DNA from: Hyperoodon ampullatus
Taxonomy: Eukaryota; Chordata; Mammalia; Artiodactyla; Ziphiidae
Assembly (NCBI GenBank): GCA_949752795.1
Contig: OX457061.1
Location: forward strand, 38,286,338 to 38,350,337
Length of the DNA: 64,000 nucleotides
Reading direction: 5' to 3'
Shown here: positions 13,101-22,700 of the stretch, in pieces
Numbering within the stretch: the first letter of the stretch is position 1
Layout: each line of letters opens with the position of its first letter
Made by a program: the position numbers and the translations under genes
The notes under the pieces: generated by a model
Seen by the model: the letters and a program-made list of their open reading frames with translations, nothing else
Databases searched by the model: none
What the model was told of the DNA's origin: nothing

Positions 13101-16100
13101 TTCTTTATTTGTACATTGAATTGTAGAATATCTTCTCAATTTACATACAGTAATTTGATAAGGATTAAGTAGTGGAAAACGGTTATGAATAAATGAATGA
13201 ATGACCCATTTTGTGCACGTATGATGTTAGTATTAGCACCTGAGGACCCTGCAGCAATGCTTCCGTAGCACGTGAGGATGCTGCAGCAGTTCTCCCATAG
13301 CTGTTTGCATGTCATTGCAATTTATAATATAAAGTTACATGATTGCCTTGATCTTCTTAAATAAAATGAAAAGCCCTGAAGGGCAGGAGCTCTGTCTTCT
13401 TATTTATCTGGCACATAGTAGATGCTCAATAAATATTGAACCAGGGAATTGCTGTTCTCCAAATTAGAATTCTCTATACCCCCTTTTTTTCCCCAGAAAT
13501 TTTTTTACTTTTGGCTTTTATAATATTTTTAGTATAATACTAATTTCCAATACGTTGTATTTTCACATTCAGTTGGGGGGTGATGGATGAAAAAAAAATG
13601 TTATTGGCTACCCAGGAGTCATAATTTCGATTTCTGTAGTTTCTATTAAAATCAATTAGAAGTTTAAATAACCAACTTATTATAAATGTGCTTTTGACAC
13701 TCAGTCTGGTTATAATTTGGAGACTGCCCATTTAAGCTTCTGAACATTCAGATTACATTTCAAATTAAAGGAGCCTTCTACGTGCTTGTAGGAAAGCAGT
13801 GTGAAGAAGCTTCACATGGATTCAAGTTGCAAGGGTCATCAGTTGAGTCAGTGGTCTCTGGTATTAGGTGGAGGTTGGGAGTGAGGTGACAGCATGACAA
13901 AAGTCCCTAGCCTGGGGATTTCTCCATTTAAAAAGCTTTGGCGTCTCCCTCAACAAATCTTTTCAGATTTTTTGTTGTTGTTATAGCTTTTTCTAAGATT
14001 ACCAGAGATTTTTCCCCCTCTCAGTGCTAATGAAATGGTGAAACAGTACATGTTTTTGGAAGATGAAATCAAGCCTAGTCTCTGAGTAATTTGTAGATTT
14101 TATCATCAACCCTGCAGAAATTTTTTTCATACCTTTCTCTCTACATCCCCATTCCCCAAATAAAGAAAATTAAAACATGTATATTTTATTTATGGGGAAG
14201 GTTTTACAATTTTTATTTCTAACAAATCATTATTTTGTATTCTTGTAGCTTTCTAGAATAACTCCAATTAGTTAATAGCTTGTGAACAAGTCCTTAAAAC
14301 AAAACTACTTTCATTCTTAAAGGTTGTGTGCAACACAATCCTTTTGTCTTTTTAAAGCCAGGGATGGATGGCTTTAGGTATGTACCTGTGGGAACCTGGA
14401 TGAGAACAGGAATATAGGTGTGCACCTGCAGCAGATGGGACCCTGGGTGAGAGTGTGCTTTTTCCATAGGTCTCAGCCACATTTGCAGCCAGTCTGGTCA
14501 GCAGCCCAGCCATTGGAGCGTACCTGTCCGCCAGTTATGGAGACAGCCTTGTTGTGCTGGTGGCCACAGTGGTGGCTCTTCTGGATATCTGCTTCATCTT
14601 ATTGGCTGTTCCAGAATCTTTGCCAGAGAAAATGAGACCTCTTTCCTGGGGAGCTCCGATTTCTTGGAAACAAGCAGACCCTTTTGCGGTAAATAAAAAC
14701 ATGAAAACATTTACTTTCCTAAATATCTTTCTAAGCCATGCAAATAAAAGAACATTCCTGCAGCCTCAAGCATCCTAGCAGTTGTTGATCTATTTTTTTT
14801 TCTCCAGTACAAATTAGAAAAAATGTATTTGCAAGTAAGGGACTGAGGTAGACTGTACACGAAGGAATATATAGAATTGCTACTTCTTAAGTCAAGCATG
14901 TGGTTATCCTATGGGAAGAGACAAGAAATGTCCAGTTTATCCCTGATGAAGACTTGGGAAGGAAGGTTTTTTTCTTTTTGCATAGTTGTTTTCATCCTTC
15001 TTTTAACAAAATAAATGAAAGTGGCCATTTGAAGTGGTTGTTTCGGTTCACTTAAATTCAAAAAGGGTAAATGCATTTGGACCAACTAAAGTAGTTATTA
15101 TCTAAGTTGTTAATATACACCCACGTTGAACAGAGGCTTTAAACTTGTCTTTTGCAGATTGAATGGAGTCTTTGTTTTCTCTTTTGTCATGGGGGAATCC
15201 CATTAACAACTAGAAAAAGTACTGAGAAGAAGAATCTTCTCTCCCCACCTTCTCTGGTTTGAAATAGTTCTTGAAGAAAATATGTGCAGAAAAAAATAAC
15301 CAGAGATTTGATATTTGCTTTTTTTCCCTTAAGCTTACCTTTTAGGAAAAATACATATAAGAAAACTAACTCATGAGAAATTCTTTTCTAAAAAGCTCCC
15401 TCATTGTATGACCTGTGGACCCTGCTCATTCTGTTTGTGCTGTAATGTCAGATATCAAGAAATAGGTCTGGAGAAAAGGAAACCAGGAGTGGAGCCAGTC
15501 AGACCTCCCACCTTGTCAAGCTACACAGAGAAATTCCTCTGTGAAGTGCAACTATTGTGGCTTACTTTTCAGGGCTGTTATGAGGATTGCAGTGAATGTA
15601 TATAAATGAACCAGTCTAGTGTCTGGTATATAACAAGGTCCCAATAGACATTAGCTACTTTTGCTTTTAATTATATGAAGGTTACAGTTATGATCACCTA
15701 GAATGCACTGCAGAACTCTACACTCTGTAGACAACTTTTGGTGCACCTTTTGGTCTACTCAGACATCCTGTGTAGAGAGGAGTATAGGATTTTGGACAAG
15801 GTTGTAAAATTCAAAAAGTTGTTACTGGTCAGAGAATCTTGTCGTCACTGACCCCATGGCTGGAGCATACTTATTTGTCTACAAATTTTAAAGGCAAATT
15901 TAATGTTAACATTTTAAAGAATAGAGTAAATTTATGTGTAATGAAAACACTGTACTGTTTATGGCTTTAAAGGAGTTGTATTATGAATGAAAGAGAGAGA
16001 TGAGGTTTTCTTAAAAGGTTCTGAAACAATGTTTTTTCTGGGTCTGTTCATAGGATGTTCAGGGTCTGTTTCAGGATGTGAACCAGTATTGTTAACGAAG

Positions 16101-16690
16101 AGAGAAAGCTGTAATATTTGAAACATACCTCTGAAATTAGGACTTGTAACCTCCTTAAAGAGATGGTGATAGATTTAATGTTAAGGCTCAATTCCTTTTA
16201 TAATCCATTCATCTTTTGTTATCTACCTTAATAGATCAAAACAGTGCAGCCAATATCCCAGAAGATCAGTGACATCAGTATCTATTTGCTTTTTATATGT
16301 TTCTGTTTCTGCTTATTCCTAGTCACTGAAGAAAGTTGGAAAAGATTCTACCATCTTACTAATCTGCATCACCGTTTTTCTTTCATACCTTTCTGAGGCT
16401 GGACAGTATTCAAGTTTTTTCCTCTACCTCAGGCAGGTGAGTAGTGAGTGCCTAGTAGCTTTTTTAAACATGAGGAAAATCAGAGATTGGGATCTGGCTA
16501 GAGGTATTTTGTGGGAAAACACTGTAGAGAAAAAAATTGTGTTAACTTGCTTCTAGTTATAAATGTAGGTGCTGACATATAATTAGTAGTCAGGAGACCT
16601 TTAGTGCAATAATTTTTAAAATACAATAAAATGTTTACTGTGGAAAAAATTTCTTTGAGAGTTATACAGAAAGAGAATTAGTAGAAACAG

Positions 16691-16725
<35 letters not shown>

Positions 16726-19700
16726 GGTACGCGGGCCTCTCACTGTTGTGGCCTCTCCCGCTGCAGAGCACAGGCTCTGGACGTGCAGGCCCAGCGGCCA
16801 TGGCTCACGGGCCCAGCCGCTCCGCGGCATGTGGGATCCTCCCAGACCGGAGCACGAACCCGCGTCCCCCGCATCGGCAGGCGGACTCTCAACGACTGCG
16901 CCACCAGGGAAGCCCAGAATTTATTAAATCTTTAATAATACCCATTAAATTTCACAGAGAGGTAAAGTTTATTTCAGCAGTGCCCTGACCCTTGGGTCTG
17001 ATCACAGCCAGCTTGCTTAGCCATCTGTAGTAGGCCATAGCTCAACACCACTGTAGACTTCAAGGTGGCTCACAAATAATTACCAAAATAATCTTTTCTC
17101 CCTTCTGATTTTTCTCTTTAAAAATTTACACTTTACTTTGACCTCCCCAAAAGGCAATTGACTTACAGCAATTTTTTTAAAAAGTTCCCTTTTCCAACTG
17201 TTGTTTTAGGTCTCTGGGATTGCTAAGACCTGAGTTGCCTTCCATTGCAATCCTGTCTTGGTCTTTTACTGATTTCACTGGAAGTCCTCCTAATGGTTTA
17301 CTCCACTTTGTCAAAGCAAGCCTCCTCCTAAGATAAATTCCACTATTTTTAGAGATATTTTTAAATAAAATTTGTTAAATTCTCCATTCTCATAGTTTTC
17401 CTGAGAGTATGAGACTATAATATTTTATATGGTGTCATGTTTAAGTAAAACGTTTTTCAAGCAGTTTTATTTTTGTTTTGCTCATTATGGTGGGTGGATG
17501 TTGGAGATTTAGAAGGAAGAGTGGTGAGATAGTGTGGTTAATGTAGAAAATTATATATGCATACATTAAATTACATTAAATTTGCATTTAATGTAGAAAA
17601 TAATGTAGGAAAAATGGGAAAGTCCAAGGAAGAAAGTGAAAAAACATGTCTCCTTCTCAAAGTGTTCAACATAGAGTTCCCAGCAAATCTATTTCTAGGT
17701 ATATAGCCAAGAGAATTGAAAACACATACCTATACAAAAACTCTTACACAAATTATTATTCATAGTAGCCAAAAAGTAGAAACAACCCGTATGCCTATTA
17801 ACTGATGAAATGGATCAACAAATGTGAAATATCTATACAATGGAATGTTATTATTTGGCAATAAAAAGCAATGAAGCACTGATACACACTACAGCCTGGG
17901 TGAACTTTGAAAACATTATTATAAGTGAAAGAAGCCAGACCATATATAGTATGATTCCATTTGTATGAAATGCTCAGAATAAATAAATCCATAGAGATAG
18001 AAAGTAGATTACTGGCTAGGTGGTAGAGTAGGCTGGGGGAATGGGAATCCTAATGGGGTACCATGTTTCTTTGAGGAGTGATGAGAGCTTTTAAAATTGA
18101 TCATGGTGATAATTTACCAACTCTGTGAATATAAAACTAAAACCATTGAATTGTACACTTGTAATGGGTGAATTGTATGGTATTTTAATTCTGTCTCAAT
18201 AAAGCTGTTTTAAAAAGTATATTTACGGGGGTTGTGGGGAGGGATGGACTGGGAGTTTGGGGTGAGTTTGGGGTTAGTAGATGCAAACTATTACATATAG
18301 AATGGATGGACATCAGGGTCCTACTGTATAGCACAAGGAACTATATATTCAGTGTCCTGGGATAAACCGTAATGGAAAAGAATATAAAAGAGAATGTATA
18401 TTATGTATAACTGAGTCACTTTGCTGTACAGCAGAAACGGATGCATTTTAAGTCAATACTTCAATTAAAAAAATATATATATATTTACAAATTAGACTGA
18501 GAAATAGATTCCAATTTTTAAAAATTGCATTTGATTAGAGAGTAATAGGATATTGTTAATGTCAGCAGCACTGGTTTGGGAACCAGAGGTTCTAGCTCTA
18601 ACTCTTTTTATTAGCTAGTTGTGTAACTTGAAGGAAGACGGTCATTTATGAAATGTGAAGATTGTATACAATAATTTTTAAAGGTTTTTTCTGAATTTTA
18701 TAAAGTTTCAATAGATAGGGCAAATAAAAACTTGATATTTAAAACTTAAAAGTTTTAGTAGGCATTTCAGAGCTGCTGTTAAGATTAAGAGGCTTAGAAA
18801 TCATTACCAGCTAACTTTGGCTGCTCATTAGAATTAGAATCACCATGGAAGCTTTTTAAAACATACCTGTGTCTGGGCCCAGAGAGTCTGATTTAATTGG
18901 TCTCAAGTGGATTCCAGCATCTCATTTCTCCTCTCTCCCTTCTCTTCTCCCCTTCTCTGTTGCCCACATGATTTTAACGTGCAGCCAAAGTTGAGAGCCA
19001 CTGACTTTGCCAGTGAGCATACTCTGTGTTGGCAGCATCAAAAATCGAATCATTTTCTTCATGTTCTCTCCAACGCTTGATAATGTTATGTTTGTCTCTT
19101 GGTGGGTTGCGGATGGGGATGGATATGAAAAAAATAGGTAGGCCTACAATAGAATTTTTTTTTTTTGCGGTACGTGGGCCTCTCACTGTTGTGGCCTCTC
19201 CCATTGTGGAGCACAGGCTCCGGACGCACAGGCTCAGCGGCCATGGCTCATGGGCCCAGCCGCTTTGCGGCATGTGGGATCCTCCCAGACTGGGGCACGA
19301 ACCCATGTCCCCTGCATCGGCAGGCGGACTCTCAACCACTGCGCCACCAGGGAAACCCCGAAAATATTATCTTAATATTTAATATTTGTTAAATTAAGTT
19401 GTGCTGCTTATAATGATTTCTTATGACAGATTTAGATATAAATTATCGGTTAAATAGGTTCAACTTTGAGCACTGCCTAATTTGCCATTGTCAAGGTTTT
19501 ATGAACTTTCCTCAACTATTTTATTCTATGGCTTTAATGGAACATAACATTCCTTATTTTTATAATACCTGTATTACAAAGTGTTTTCATTTCCACAGGT
19601 CATAGGTTTTGGATCTGTTAAAATTGCAGCATTCATAGCTATGGTAGGAATTCTGTCTATTGTGGCTCAGGTGAGTGTTATTTTACCCATCCTTTTTTTT

Positions 19701-22700
19701 TTTTTTTAATGTTTTTAATCTGAAGTAACTGTAGATTCATAGGAAGCTGCAAAGAAATATTCATGGAGATCTCCTGCACCACTACCTCAGTTCCCCTCCT
19801 CCTCTGCCATGGTAACATCTTATGTCCTGTGGTACAATATCAAACCCAGTAAACTGACATGGATACAGACCATAGAGTTATTACATTTTTAATAGAATCT
19901 TAAGGTTATGATTTAGGAGGAATTTAACACAACTTTTCAATACTTTATAGAGCACATGTTGTTACCTCTAATGGATCAATTCAGCAAATAAAAATTTGCT
20001 TTTACAACCACCAACCACAATCTAACTCCAGTATTGCAAAATTAACCAGAAAAATGTTTCAGTATTATTTTAATATTGAAAATTAATGAAGGTGAAAAGC
20101 AGAAATGAAATTTTGTAACTATTACAATCCTTGCTATCCCCAGGACTGAAGAAATGTGGTAAGTCAGTACGTTAGGATATATGTAATGAGTAAAGAGTAT
20201 TTATTAAACATTTCCCCATCTATTATAGGACCACAAGAGGCAGGGCATATGTGCTTTAAATTAATTCATTGATATGCTTAGGTGCATTCACTATATCATA
20301 TGGCACTGTTACGAGGCTGTTTTCCTGAAACAGCTATATGCTGCTTTAAAGCATCGTAGGCCAGGTGGAGCACTCTTCTGTGATAACTCTCTCAAAGAGA
20401 AATGAGAAGCCTGCAAAACTGCTTTGCCCAAATATTAGAATTGACAAGGCTTACAGGAATGCATCAAACCAAGGGCCTTTTATTTTTTTTAAGTGTATCA
20501 GCAAATGTAAATTATGTTAAACTTTCAAGTTGCTTATGATTTTGCCTTGTTTTTAATATTAACTCTGGTTAGTCAATTAGCCCAGATTCATCTTTTATCC
20601 TGTGCCTTTTCAGGCTATCTCACCTAATTTTTTAGCAGAGTATATATTTGTTAAAATCACATTTGTATCAGTCCAACTTTGTGAAACTGTTAACTCCCAC
20701 CAAAGTCCCACATATTCTGTAAATGTTCATCAGGGGTTTGCTGTTCACTGGTGGCTAAATTATTGGCATTTCTCCAAAGAGACAGAGGCATTTTCTTCTC
20801 AATCACAGTAACTGTTGAACAGCTGTGATGACCTTTTGGGAAGTGATAAGCACCAGATAAACAGGTTTCTGGCGAGGAGGCCGAAGGCCCTGAGCCCAGG
20901 TTAGTCTGGGAAGGCCCCGAAGTTTCACCCCTTTAGAGCTACATCAGTACTGCACGGCCTCCAAGGTCTTAGGTCAGGTGGTCTGCCATTTTGAGATTCT
21001 TGGTCACCATTAATGGGCTTCCCCATAGAACTTGCATCAGATCTTGTGCTTGTGTTCATATGATTACTCAGGATTATCCCCTTTGCTTTGCAGACGGTCT
21101 TTCTTACCATCTTGATGAGATCATTAGGGAATAAGAACACCGTTCTCCTTGGTTTGGGTTTTCAGATGTTCCAGTTAGCCTGGTACGGTTTTGGATCTCA
21201 GGCATGGTAAGCCTCTCCCATGGATTCTTATGAACTAATAGACAGATGTATCTTTTAGAGAGCTCGAATTAGTTGAGTGTGATGTGAAGGAAGCAGGAGT
21301 TACTTTACTGGCATAGTGTATTCAACATTTCAAAAACTGTTGAGACTTAATTTGGGGAAGGGTAGAGCTGGTAATTTAGGATTATTTGGATAGATTGCCT
21401 TCACCTCAGCAGGCTTTCAGTGAGTTGTTACTTCCTCCAACCCTCCAAAAAAAAGTTTTATGCCTAATTTTTAAACACATTTGTCAATTTTTGGAGACAG
21501 CACATTATAGGCAAAAACAAAACAAGAAGACAAGGAAAAATGACTGATTATGGTGGAATTTACTACTATCATTAGCTGAGTGACTTTGGACAGTGACATA
21601 ACCTTTATAATACAAAGCATATGAGTTAGATGAACACTGCTATCTCCTCCAGAATCTTGTGTATCCTGATCAGTTATTACTCCTGATGTATTAGATTCCC
21701 ATTAAGAGGAAGGAAGGTCAAATTAAGCCCTGTGGAATAAGAAGAAATAAAAAGAATTTTGAGTGCTATTTTGTTGTGTGGCAAGTTTCCCTATGTGCCT
21801 GGCTACCAAATACTAGAGTCCATATCTCCGTTTTAGATATTTGATTTGGTCCCCATTTTGCAGTCATAAATGGATGACACAATTTAGAAGAACTCGAAAT
21901 GCTCTAGGTGGTCAGTGGTTGATTCTTCTTGTTCTTGGAAATCTTAATTTCAGTCCCATGAACTTTGGTTCAATAGCTGATTCAGTCAAACTCATGCTAC
22001 CTTAGAAAGATTCTGTCGACCTAAAGGGTTTTTCCTTTTAAATAAGGACGTGCATGTCATCCCCAAGAGAGTCTGGCCAAGCAGGTTTTAAGCCCAGGTG
22101 GGGCCTCACTTTGCTCACACTCAACACCTAATACTGACACACATGTAGGTTCCTTTCATTGAGAAAAAACAAAGGTCTAAAGGAAGCACACTTGGAAGTC
22201 TGCAGGATGTCATCCTGAACTTCAGGTCTCTGAAGTGTTGTGTGCCACCAACTTTTTCTGTCGGTGGCACACAACGCTTTATTGAGGGGTAGAAAACTGA
22301 GCAGCTCAAAGACAGTATGGAGCTGAGCCTTTGAGAAGTACAAAGAAAAAAGTGGAAAATTGGTAGGGAAAATGTGATATTTATAGGAACAAGAAATCCT
22401 TTTGCATTTCATTGAGCTTACATCTAAATATGGTAATAGGGAAACTAGGAAGAAGAACAGATTTGACAGAGGTAAAATAAAGAAATGAAACTTTCCCAGC
22501 CCGTGAAGTGATCAGTATTAACAGATGCAAAACCTTCTAGGTTAAAAAAAAAATCCATTTTTAAATAGGAAAAAAATAAATGTAATTTAACACAAGAAAA
22601 CAGAAAGCATTTTGTGCTTTTGCCATTGATTGTACTCTGAACAGCAAGCTCATTGGGGCTGGCCTGCTCCCTGACCGCAGCCTGTCCTGTCATTGCAGGA

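Larger units (their letters stand above)
9052..14469 (+). other. Intron between MFSD14B exons b and c
   Basis: Contains a possible LTR-like repeat (9830-10260), a MIR fragment, a CHR SINE, an imperfect 32-base tandem repeat and an L2/MIR tail, listed separately. The remainder shows no recognisable feature. Confidence 0.7.
16437..19598 (+). other. Intron between MFSD14B exons d and e
   Basis: Packed with repeats listed separately: a CHR SINE (16693), two L1 3' ends (17640-18485), a MIR, a MER5A copy with an insertion and another CHR SINE (19155). No additional exon was recognised. Confidence 0.7.
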
